DNA of 64,000 bases from Patiria miniata (lineage: Eukaryota > Echinodermata > Asteroidea > Valvatida > Asterinidae), in assembly GCF_015706575.1 (NCBI RefSeq), contig NW_024037072.1, forward strand, positions 28,397,162 to 28,461,161, written 5' to 3'. How positions within the stretch are numbered: position 1 is the stretch's first letter; each line of letters starts with the position of its first letter. A program made the position numbers and the translations under genes. Shown here one piece after another: positions 1 to 9,265 of this stretch. Below the pieces are notes generated by a model. It was not told the origin of the DNA. It did not search any database and saw only the letters and a program-made list of their open reading frames with translations.

Positions 1-332
1 TTCCGTCTTGTTCCGGTTCAAAAATGACTGCTGTTGGTATAAAGCAAAGTGGGATTTATCTAGGTCATTTTGACCCAAAACAATGTCATTTTTGACCCGG
101 AAAAGGACTGAGAAAATGTGGATTTAGAATACGGGTCAAAGTTCGCGTTTTAAGTTTAACTGAAACATATAGGCCTGCATGATAAAAACATAGGGACGTA
201 CGAATTAGCATCTATGTTTTCAGGAATGTATTTTAAATTAGGCTTTTGAAGTATAGCTGTGATGTTATTGCTTTACTTCATTACACGTGCACTTTGACAA
301 CTAATCTCAATTTTTTTTCCGCACTGTAACAG

Positions 333-483
333 CTTTCAGAAGAAGCCCAAGAAGTACATGCTGGTTGAAGTAGACCCATGGAGGGCGAAAAGGAACGAAG
401 CAATCAAGGAATTCGAGTTTGATTTGGAGTCACCAGTGCCATCCAAACTATCCCAAGATGTACAGCATCTTTTGCTTAAGATG
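333..483 (+). CDS. PARP-A exon: end of WGR domain and first regulatory helix
   Basis: The acceptor is AG at 331-332 and the donor GTGAGC at 484. The first base completes a split codon. It encodes FQKKPKKYMLVEVD, the usual C-terminal edge of a WGR domain, and then SKLSQDVQHLLLKM, the first helix of the PARP regulatory domain. An alternative acceptor at 338-339 would drop two codons. The exon ends at phase 0. Confidence 0.8.
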
Positions 484-3400
484 GTGAGCGCTAAAAACTG
501 TGATAGAATGCATGAGTCGAATGTCAAGGATGGGTGTGTTACAAATCATGATAATACGAATCATATCATCAGCAGTGATGACAATGATGACAATGCTTAT
601 TGACGATCGCTATAATTATGACAGATTGTTTTATGAACTTGATATGATATTGATGTTTAATTATTTATTCTGACCCTCCTCTTCAGACGAAGCCTCAGGC
701 TCTGAGAATGGCTCTTGGGGAAACAGGGGTAGACGCTTCCATCATGAATTTCAGCCACCTGTCGAGAGACGTGCTGCAAAAAGCCATTGACATCTTGGAC
801 AAACTCAGGTAAATACTTAGAATCCTCAGCATTGCAGTATAACAGTGGCACCAAACCAGCTTCATGGGGAAGGTACAAAGGAGACTGGTTTCTCAACTGT
901 GAAAAAAAAATTAGTGTCATTAAAAGAGAATTTTGCTTGCGATGCGCCGGTAAAAAAATTCTCGACTTTTAGTCATTGAAATTAGAACAATAATGGAGGG
1001 AACGCTGGAACAATCAATCGGCGTCATACAAATATTAAGTGGTTGCTTGTTTAATTAACATGTTATTTAGGCACAATTTGGACAAGACGTTAGCTCATGC
1101 CGGTTCAATGATACTAAACCATTGCCCCCTGACTCCACCTTTATGCAAAAGGTCTATACAGGGTGAGTAAAAAAAATAAAAATTGCTACACCAATGAAGC
1201 ATGTATTAAACGAAACATTACTTCGGACTGAAATTGATCGATGCTATCAGACTTTATTCCTGTTGTACTAAAATAACCCATTTTTACAGCAGTCTACGGA
1301 ATGGTAAGTGCATTGAGGCTATTCAGCTTTCTAAGAACAACAGATTACTACACACAAGCATTTAACTACAAAATAAATAGTTTGAGTCAAGGTCTGAAAC
1401 CGTTTTCTTCTGAAAACGAGGTTTCTGAAATGGTGATGGTGCTTTTTGTTGCTGTTTTTGCATTTGCAAATTTTTATTCATTATTTCGTGAAGGCACAAA
1501 CGTCCTTGAGGTCCACTGTATTGAAAGGTTACTCAGCATTGTGTGTAAATGATGAAACAAGCGGTATTTCTATTAACGTAGATTATGACTTATGATTAGA
1601 TTGAAAACATTAAGTGTAATTGTCACAGTTACCAGCCGATGTTCCATCATCCACCGAATATTCAAGTGTGTGTCGATTGATTTGTTCCTTTGTAATTATC
1701 TTGGTCTTTTTACAAAAATATATATTCATAAGATGGAATTTTGCATCGGGGTGATGTAAATCAAATTAGGTTTTGCCCTTCACCGACGTATATAAACACT
1801 GTATACTCGGTGTGTTACCTCCCGAGTGAAAATTGGGAAAAAATCTCTCCGGTGGAACTCGAACCCACGACCAGGCGCGGTTCTGCATTAGCAAAAGAAG
1901 GATGGTGATGTACATGCGAACGGTCTCTCCCTAAAGAAATAGTCGTGACAAGGGTGCATTTGTAGTTAATATAGTGTGAATGATTTTAGGATTTTATTGG
2001 CGCTCCCCATTGAAAATATGGCATGAGGCCCCCCACCTATTGATTTTCGGAGGCCTAAGTGTCTGTAGAAAATAATCGGTCTACATTTCAGCACGCCTCC
2101 CTGAAAAAAATTCTCGATCCACCCTGCTAGCCCCCCAAACATATTGGTTCTAGAACCGCGCCTGCCCACGACCTCCTGCTTTCTTGTGCAGATGTCTTAC
2201 AACTCTTACGAATGTCTTACGAATCTGATGTACATAGCAGCGGGTACCGCATTAATTATTTATAATCGTACCGCATTTATTCATAAGGTAACACACGGAG
2301 TATACGGTGTTTATATACGTCGGTGAAGGGCAAAACCTAATTTGATTTAAAATATTTAGTTTTACCTTATTAACTCTGAACATTGTGCCATTAATTTGTG
2401 CGAAAAAAAAATATTATTAACCTTTACTTTATTTCTATGTTATTTTCACTGAATGGAACAGGCCGCATTTAAATATTTGTCTTAAACGGTCCCTTTCGAA
2501 AAAACTGGAATTTGTATCCTTGTGGAGACATTCCTTTGTTCTCGTGTACTAAAGTTTGCGAGTTTGAAAGTGTAGTTTAAAAATGCTCTTATTTTAACCA
2601 GAATTAATTTCCTTGGCTGAAATTTGGACTTAATATCCTTTTTCTAAAACTCTTCTATTTGCGACACATCAACATAGCTTGGAAATTCCAAGTTTTGAGT
2701 AAAATCCACATATATATTCCTGAAAACCTTGTGGAGACGTATTCATCTATAGAAATTGCCCTATGGAGACGTATACAATCTTTTGTTTCCTATTGTACAC
2801 ACGTCTCCAGAGGGTACGGTGTATCACATCTTTTAGACTCACCGTGTAATGGTGTTTATAATGTTTATGGTAAGGGCCGTTTGAACTGTTACACATAATT
2901 GCATACTCCACACACTGCACTTACCACTGTTTGGGTATCCGTACACAGTGAGGCGATCAAAGAGGGTGAGAAAATCGAGCCAGATGGCTTCCAGGCGTCT
3001 TTGGAGAAAGTGAGTTTCAAATCAATGGTCATTTTGATACACTTGTGATGGTTTGTGATACTTAATTAACCGAGAAAAAAGGGAAACAATTTCTTTCTGT
3101 ATCAGTTTCAACAAAATTACAAGAGGTTATTACATATTTAGAATATATATTTTAAAACATTTTTATGGTAGATTTATTCTAGATTTACTGTCGATAAAAA
3201 AAAAAAAAAATTGACAGAAACTGGTCGTTATACACTATTGAAAGAATATCCTTTTGGTTACCCCAAGGATTCAACCTTGACCTTCATATTGCAGGCATCG
3301 CTGTACCAACGAAACTGTCATGAGGTTTTATGACTGTGGTATCATCATACTCTCCTATTTAATTATTTCAAATTGTAACAAGTTTCGGTTTCGCGAAGGC

Positions 3401-6400
3401 CAGCTTTATGGGGAGGGGTTTGTACATCATGACAAAAGCGTTTTAATAGACCTTTATCATGCTGCCACCATTTAAGTCATGTTTCCCGTATCCAATAGCA
3501 GTACTGAATGATAATAGTTTGTGTCCAAAAAGGAACCCAGCCTCGCTTTGGGTTACGTTGATTTGAATGGGAAAAAATCAAGATGGCCTCTACATGATCA
3601 TGGTCTATAGCTAAAAAAATTGTTCATCCAAAATAATGTGGATTTTTTTGTGGTACGATTATTGCCATACAGCTGTGTGAACTGAGCAACGAATACTTCT
3701 ATATAATTCCTCACGAGAACTTTGCCCATGACGTCATGGAGCCCATCTGGTTCACTGCCGACGTTGAGGATCACAAAAAGAAACTCTCCAGTCTGTTGGA
3801 ACTAGAAATGGCCAACAGAATCCTCTTGGGGGCGACATACAGAAAACAAGGTTTGTTTTATATTTTTTTCAAACCTACCCTTGATCTCTCGATGATCGGT
3901 TTCGAAAATAAGTGACTGTCTCGGGTAACCTAGAGGGGCACTCCAGAAAAAGAGCTTACCACTTAACACTGTGCAACAGCGGATATAACATATCTCGGCC
4001 TATATTTTGCTAAACAGATATAATCTTTTAAGGAATAACAGCTCCAGTGGAATGATCCCTGCTCGTGTATTGGTGATTGTAACTTGTCGGGGCCATAACA
4101 AGTGTTTTTTTTTGTTGTTGTTTTTTTTTTTACCTTTTTTACTTTAATGATGACAGAAGGGGTTAATATAATTAAACTGCCCGATTTAGTTAGAAAGTTC
4201 GTGGCGTCACTTCTGGAATCTGTTGTGAATCAAAGCGATCACACGTCACTTAAATTCCTTGTCTGTTTCAGAGATAAATCCTCTGGACTACATTTACCGC
4301 TTCTTGGACTGCAAAATAAAACTCATGGATAAAGATGACGAAGAGACACAGCATATACTGCAGTATATCCACCAGTCAAGTGAGTTACTTAACTTGATGG
4401 GAGTATCAACCACACAAAGGAAAAAACCCATTCTTCGCAAACTTAATTACCTGTTTTAGGTAGGTTCATCCATGGGCGTCGCCGGGATTTTTTTTTAGAG
4501 GGGGTGGGGGCAAAGCAAATTATTTTCTCCCCCCCCAAAAAAATATTGTACTTTCTCTATAGCGTATTCTTAATTTATCATTTTGTCGATACTGGGCGGG
4601 GGAACATTTGACTACCCCACCCCCATTGACACCCCTGCGGACGCCTATGTCGTTAAAGGTTCATTACATTATCAGCAAACTTCGCACCCCATTTTTTCCT
4701 TTTTTTCCTACATTTTTTTGCTTTCGGGGGGGGGGCAAGCGCCCCCTTGCCCCATCCTGGCACCGCCCATGGGTTCATCACATGAATGTTTTGTGCGCAT
4801 TAGTGCCTTGTCTGATTTTACGTACCCAGATCACTGTGGTGCTACAAATGTTCCGCTGTTGGACATATCCCATTCAAAAGAGCCTGTTCTTCCGTGGACG
4901 TATTCTGCTTTCAAAAAGGCAGTGAACATATGATATTTAGTAATCAAAAAACTGTTGCGAAATACATGTGTTAGGACACAGATCAACAAGACCTACTGTA
5001 ATTATGATAATGAACCATGCTGTCTACACTATAAAATAAAGATTTACAGGGTTTACATGGAAAAATAAAGTCTGTAATGTATTAGATTTGTGTCAAGCCT
5101 TCTGTGAGGTATCCATCTACAAAATCGAAATATTCGTCAAGGATAAAACATTGGCTGTACAATAATATCCGAAACAAGTAAACTGTAACTACATGTAAAC
5201 TTTTTTTTCGCAGGTGACGGCAATCCTCCAAAAGTGAAGGCTATCTATCGACTGTCACGTGACGGGGAAGAGGAGCTACTGAAAGCATGTGACTTGGACA
5301 ATCACAAACTGCTATGGCATGGAAGCAGCGTTCTCAACCTACTTAGCATCCTGAAGAAAGGTTTGCAGATTAACCCTGCAGAGGCCCAGCGATCGGGGAA
5401 AAGCTTTGGAGAGGTGTGTAATAATATCACTACATGTATTAACATTTCGTGGATGGGTTCTGGTTATAATGACTAGAACTGCTCTTGCTATTGGCATGTG
5501 ACGAGTTCCGTTTGTAATATTGACAAGATGGCGGTAGACTCACAGTACCAGAAGACAACATGATTACTGTTGATCAGTGTGCGCGCTGATTATAAAGTGA
5601 CCATGACATGAATGTATACTAAAGTACATTTTTATGCAACTTTCTACTCTCCAGCTTGAATGTTCAGAAACTATTTGACAGCCTTTTTAGATTGGCTTTT
5701 GTAAAATGTGCTCTTCTTAAAATATTTACAACTTTCCACAATTCTCCTGACAAGGGAGGGCGCTGTTGGTGTGACGTTATTTCAGGAAGATGCCATTCAG
5801 TTAAAAAAAAAACTAGTAACGTTTCGGTGCTGAAATAATTGTGACATCGATTTTTCTGCCTTATATGGCATCACACTTTTGCTCATGAAAATGGAAGTTC
5901 ACGTTAGCATAGAAACCAAAGAGGCCCCAAAGTACCCTTGAAGATTGCGAAATGATAATTTAAACTTAGGTAAGCGGCTAAATGGAATATGAAGGTGCAT
6001 TTTCAAGGATTGCATTAAAATAAATGACATCGTATGCGCCTTTTAACCTTAAATAGTAAAAAACAATCAATTATGTGATTCACTTGAAGGGTGTCTACAC
6101 ATCGGACGCGTTTGCCAAGAGTGTTACATATTGCAGGCAATGGGAACAACAACAACCTTCCCACTTTATGCTGTTGTGTGAGGTAAGGTTAGGTGATGTC
6201 TTATATTCACACTGCAAAGGTTGTAGTGTACCTCCCCTTTTAAGTTTGATATTTGCAAGCAATATCAGAAGATTTTCAGTTCTGATGACTTTTTAGTAAT
6301 GTAAGAACCCCCCAAGACCTAACAATGTTAGGAACTAAGTCATTGATTTATGCAAGCAATATCAGACTTTTTTTTATTGAAGATCACTTTTCAGTAATGT

Positions 6401-8540
6401 AAGAACCCCCAAGACCTAACAATGTTAGGAACAGAGTCATTCAAACAGTAAAAGTACAAGTCAAACAGTAAAATTTCAAGAAATCTTATCATTATACATT
6501 GTCGGAAAGTAAGGGAAAATAAACACGAAATTCCGAGATTGTCGTCCGTTATAATTAGGTAGGCTTGCCTCTGCGCCACAAGGAAAGACAATTCTGCATT
6601 TGTTTGTAACTGAGCGAGATTAGGCTGAAGAGCCATTCGACAAAAGGACGACTTTTGAAAGGAATTGAAATTGTAAATCATTTAACATCCACGTGTATTG
6701 CAGGTTGCCCTTGGCGACAGTCGAAACAGCAGATACGTCGAAGGTCGAACCAAGACAAACGGCAAGCGTAAGCTGTATCTCCCTTCAGGTAGTTTCTCAA
6801 CTACTTCCTAGTCCTTTCTAAAAGAAATAATACAGGGTGAGTAAAAAAAACCCGAAACCCAAATGTCGGGACAATTGTTTTAGTGAAGTTCTGCATGTAG
6901 CACTTTCAAATCATAGGGTATAAAAACCCAATTCATAAGCTTTCTTTTAGTACAAGATTAATTCAAATCACTCATGTACTTCTCAAGTTACGGAATTTTA
7001 AACAGAACCACCGTTTTAAGGTTCTGTCCACGGATCACCAAAAAGCTCAGTGTTCCTTCAGTAAAATGATAACAAATCACAAAGGGATATGTGTGAATTG
7101 TTTTCGTTTTGCTGAAAGAACGCACACTTTTTTGTGATCCGCGGACAGAACTTTAAAACGGTGGTTGTGTTTAAAACTCCGTAACTTGAAAAGTACACAA
7201 GTGATTTGAATGATTCTTGTACTAAAATAAAGCTTATGAATTGGGCTTTTATATTTCACGTTTTAAAAGTTCTACATGATGAGCTTCTCTAAAACAATGG
7301 TCCCGACATTTCGGTTCCGTTTTTTTTTACTCACCCTGTACTGGACAGAAATTACAACGGAACCGGGTACGCGACGCAACGACGATATCTCGTGTATACA
7401 TGACTTTATACAACGACTGAAAAAAATTCTCATCTAATTGGTGGTTCATCGATCGCGTGTCATTAAATAATTCATCCAAACTACAGTCAAGCCGCACCGC
7501 AAACACAGAAATTCCATTTTACGGCAAATATAACTTTGCCACCTCGTGACAATTTTCTTTCCCTTGCACTCCTAAACATTCATTAAACAAACGTGTGTAC
7601 TAGCGAAATACACTTAACACTTTTATACGACTGCACTGCATAAAAAAGTACACTGCATAAAAGTGCAATGCATAAAAAAGTGTCGCGTGTAGCGACACCA
7701 GATCTAGGATGTGAAAGCCCGATAAACAAGCTAGTTTAGTACATACAAGAATCATTCATATTTCTCATGTTCTTTTCGAGTTATGGAATGCACAGTCGCA
7801 GTTTTTAAATTCTGTCCACGGATCACATTTAAGGTACGTGATATTTCACTAAACTGAAACCGTGCCGTATCATGAAAACGCTATCAGAAAAATCCCTTAA
7901 GTCTGTGGGTAGCCAGGAAGAAGGCAGGGCAAGACCATAAACTCGTGACATTATATAAATCGTGTTGTTTCAACATTGGAAGCGGAATTATTGAAAAAAA
8001 AGGTTATGAAACGTGCTAGTTGTCATGGTTATGAGATTGTGTTTTTTTAATGGAAATTGATTTGCTGAAATATCACTTACCTTTATTGTGAGACATGGAC
8101 AAAATTATTATGAAACGGTATTTGTTTTTAAAAGTCTTTAACTTGAATAGTACATTATTGATTTGAATTATTCTTTTACTGTGATATTGCTTATTAAATG
8201 GGAGTTTAAAATCCTATAGATCCTGAACGCGCTGCAAAATATAGGCTGCCATTTGGCTTTCCCTCTATTGACTCACCCTGTAAAGGTTGTGGGATAAAGT
8301 CCCCTCAGTGCGCAATGTCAACATATTTATTTTCAACCTCAGCTTATAATTAAAAAAAGAGAGAATATGTATCTGTGTATTTGGATTGCTTCCATTTTGC
8401 TTCTTTCGGCAGGTGTATCGTTACCTCTTGGTACACTCTATACAGAGGGGCAACATTGGCGCTTTGAAAGCGACTACAATGAGTATGTGGCGTACACAGA
8501 GGAACAAGTGTGCCTCCGCTACCTCGTTCATGTGGTCTAA
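333..8540 (+). CDS. PARP1/2/3-type ADP-ribosyltransferase, copy A (3' nine exons)
   Basis: Nine GT-AG exons join in phase: 333-483, 687-808, 2949-3009, 3673-3850, 4272-4379, 5214-5413, 6090-6182, 6704-6788, 8413-8540, giving 374 visible residues and a TAA stop. Residues 1-20 end a WGR domain (KKPKKY, EVD), about 25-205 form the helical regulatory domain (SKLS, LSNEYFYIIPH), and about 207-374 the transferase domain. The family uses NAD+ to ADP-ribosylate nuclear proteins and DNA-break factors. Visible here are H242 (LLWHGSS), Y276 (GVYTSD), Y287 (SVTYC) and E356 (YNEY), matching the catalytic triad and the nicotinamide-stacking tyrosine of PARP1. Odd points are FGE where PARP1/2 have FGK, and YTSD for YFAD. 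The 5' exons, including any DNA-binding region, lie left of the window, so PARP1, 2 or 3 cannot be told apart. Confidence 0.9.
687..808 (+). CDS. PARP-A exon: regulatory domain helix
   Basis: The acceptor is ctcttcag and the donor gtaaat. It encodes MNFSHLSRDVLQKAIDILDK, which matches the LGKLS..Q...G...L segment of PARP regulatory domains. It ends with two bases of a codon, which fixes the next exon as the one at 2949. Confidence 0.8.
1157..1500. repeat. Start of a CAGGGTGAGT-ended dispersed repeat in a PARP-A intron
   Basis: The sequence begins TACAGGGTGAGTAAAA and contains stretches shared with 14240-14400 (gatgctatcag, aaataa.ccatttttaca). A matching closing end was not found close by, so this is a partial or diverged copy. 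The right border is approximate. Confidence 0.45.
1720..2350 (-). repeat. tRNA-like repeat framed by inverted arms, split by an hAT-like insertion
   Basis: Both ends carry the same sequence in opposite orientation: GGTTTTGCCCTTCACCGACG near 1770 and its complement near 2320. Inside is a minus-strand tRNA-like segment with a B-box-like GGTTCGAGTTC. It is interrupted by the element at 1872-2164. Related copies are at 50356-50660 and, in pieces, at 40740-40950 and 41530-41620. Confidence 0.6.
1872..2164. mobile_element. hAT-like non-autonomous element with 8-bp target duplication
   Basis: The ends are CAGGCGCGGTTCT and AGAACCGCGCCTG, a perfect 13-bp inverted repeat, flanked by CCCACGAC at 1864-1871 and 2165-2172. 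An 8-bp duplication and CAG-type ends fit the hAT superfamily. At 293 bp it has no transposase. A relative lies at 37479-37857. Confidence 0.85.
2461..2935 (+). repeat. Dispersed repeat, inverted partner at 39600-39960
   Basis: Phrases such as CTTGTGGAGACGTATTCA and GCCCTATGGAGACGTATACA recur in reverse complement at 39600-39960 in the same order. It lies in a PARP-A intron and just upstream of the short exon at 2949. No coding sense is seen. The borders are approximate. Confidence 0.5.
2949..3009 (+). CDS. PARP-A exon: short regulatory-domain exon
   Basis: This 61-bp exon follows acceptor cacag and precedes donor gtgagt. Its single leading base completes the codon split at 808, and it reads EAIKEGEKIEPDGFQASLEK, then ends at phase 0. 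Phase and fit on both sides support it, although it is too short to stand out by itself. Confidence 0.75.
3673..3850 (+). CDS. PARP-A exon: regulatory domain LSN..Y..IPH motif
   Basis: It encodes LCELSNEYFYIIPHENFAHD and ends in LLGATYRKQ. LSN.FY..IPH is a family hallmark of PARP helical domains. The donor is gtttgt. The paralogous exon of copy B (63297-63474) has the identical length of 178 bp. Confidence 0.88.
4272..4379 (+). CDS. PARP-A exon: linker from regulatory to catalytic domain
   Basis: This 108-bp exon follows ctgtttcag and precedes gtgagt. It encodes EINPLDYIYRFLDCKIKLMD and HILQYIHQS, equivalent to the HPLD..Y..L.C.L segment that opens the PARP catalytic fold. The same exon recurs at 62759-62866 in copy B and as a decayed relic at 12554-12663. 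Confidence 0.88.
4471..4771. mobile_element. hAT-like element with G/C tracts and 8-bp target duplication
   Basis: The ends are CATGGGCGTCGCC and GGCACCGCCCATG, flanked by GGTTCATC at 4463-4470 and 4772-4779. It is 301 bp long, contains long C and G runs and has no transposase. It lies in the PARP-A intron before the catalytic HGS exon. A sister copy is at 34987-35257. Confidence 0.85.
5214..5413 (+). CDS. PARP-A exon: NAD+ site with LLWHGSS
   Basis: This 200-bp exon encodes RLSRDGEEELL, then HKLLWHGSSVLNLLSILKKG and the D-loop segment INPAEAQRSGKSFGE. The histidine in HGS is the first residue of the catalytic triad and holds the NAD+ ribose. The donor is gtgtgt; the exon ends at phase 0. 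Confidence 0.93.
6090..6182 (+). CDS. PARP-A exon: GVY and TYC active-site strand
   Basis: This 93-bp exon (31 codons, phase 0 to 0) encodes GVYTSDAFAKSVTYC and ends in FMLLCE. The first tyrosine is the triad tyrosine and the second matches the nicotinamide-stacking tyrosine. The SF of the usual YFADxxSKSANYC is changed to TS, keeping the K-S pair. Confidence 0.9.
6252..6440. repeat. Two-copy tandem duplication, about 110 bp
   Basis: The run from GCAAGCAATATCAGA to AGACCTAACAATGTTAGGAA occurs twice in succession (about 6256-6332 and 6353-6432) in a PARP-A intron. The inner segment CCTAACAATGTTAGG is itself palindromic. Confidence 0.6.
6704..6788 (+). CDS. PARP-A exon: VALG strand and variable loop
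   Basis: It follows acceptor ttgcag and opens with VALGDS, completing the family motif LLCEVALG across the intron, then reads GKRKLYLPS to donor gtagtt. Copy B carries 12 more codons in this exon (59150-59270), so the loop is variable between paralogs. Confidence 0.85.
6833..7338. mobile_element. TA-flanked fold-back element
   Basis: The element opens CAGGGTGAGTAAAAAAAA and closes with the complement, with TA on both sides. The two halves are near-complete reverse complements (arms of roughly 240 bp), so a single strand can fold into one long hairpin. TA flanks suggest Tc1/mariner-type mobilisation. It starts 45 bp after the donor of the 6704-6788 PARP exon. Other copies are at 11243-11751 and 60370-60815. 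Confidence 0.8.
7680..8282. mobile_element. Diverged copy of the fold-back element
   Basis: It contains CTGTCCACGGATCACA, the CAAGAATCATTCA segment and a closing ACTCACCCTGTA, all shared with 6833-7338, but its arms have diverged and the left end is not clear. It lies in the last intron of PARP-A. Confidence 0.5.
8413..8540 (+). CDS. PARP-A terminal exon with catalytic glutamate
   Basis: After acceptor cggcag it encodes GVSLPLGTLYTE, then SDYNEYVAYTEEQVCLRYL and stop TAA. The glutamate in NEY corresponds to PARP1 E988, needed for poly(ADP-ribose) chain elongation. Bases just after the stop (GTGAAGTCGGTGGAA) are shared with the 3' flank of copy B. Confidence 0.92.
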
Positions 8541-8638
8541 GTGAAGTCGGTGGAAGTTCACATTAAAACGCAGTATTGATTTTACTCATGGAAGATGGGA
8601 TTTTAATTGTCTTTGTGATTTGCCTCTTTCACAAATTG

Positions 8639-9265
8639 TCACCGACACCACGAAGTAACACTCCACGTGTTAAAAGATTTTTTTTCAGTTTTCAGTTTTT
8701 TATATTGTTAAACATTATTCATCAAGGACTGCCATTGCTCGAAGTTTCAAAGCTTCAAGAGTTTTACTTTTATAATTACGCTAATTATCCATGTCAACTT
8801 TTGCGCGAAAGTGACAATTTTTGTTTTTACGAAGTAACACTCAAGTTCCATTTACCATTGTTTTGCATGGCGCGCAATCTGCTCAAATGCGAGCAAAAAC
8901 GATTTCACGAAGTATTAAACACTTTCCTTGACTTAAAAACTCACCTAGTGCTGTAATATAATACAATTGAAGCGTACTACTTCGTGAAAAAAAAATATTT
9001 AAAGTTCGCAGCTTTTTGGGTTTCAGAAACTAGCACTCACATTTTTCTTTCATTTGTTGTTGATTTATTATACAAACGGGTGAAAAACAGCAAATTTAAT
9101 CAATTCAATATACATTAAGTGTCCACAACGAGAAACCCAACTGAAAATACTCTGCCGTTTTGATGCAAAGTGTTTTTCTAGAAGGCGTTCAACTTTAGGT
9201 GCCGTTTTATCTGATTGCTAGTGTTTACTGGTATGTACATGAGTCTTACTTCGTGGTGTCGCTGA
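8639..9265. mobile_element. Element with 25-bp terminal inverted repeats just 3' of PARP-A
   Basis: TCACCGACACCACGAAGTAA at the left is matched in reverse complement at 9241-9265, with two mismatches in 25 bases. The left end lies 98 bp after the PARP-A stop, so it may form part of the 3' UTR. The motif CGAAGTAACACTC also recurs internally near 8830. An open frame of 126 codons across it has no recognisable domain. Confidence 0.55.

Noticed and set aside
1071..1165. Possible extra PARP-A exon after acceptor ttatttag
   Set aside because: It reads through in phase for about 30 codons but has no PARP similarity and no good donor, and exon 687-808 joins exon 2949-3009 perfectly without it.
4583..4933. 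116-codon open frame, plus strand
   Set aside because: It runs across the hAT-like element 4471-4771 and its G/C runs; composition is that of the repeat.
8576..8956. 126-codon open frame, plus strand
   Set aside because: It lies in the 3' flank and the inverted-repeat element after PARP-A, with no domain, paralog or splice support.
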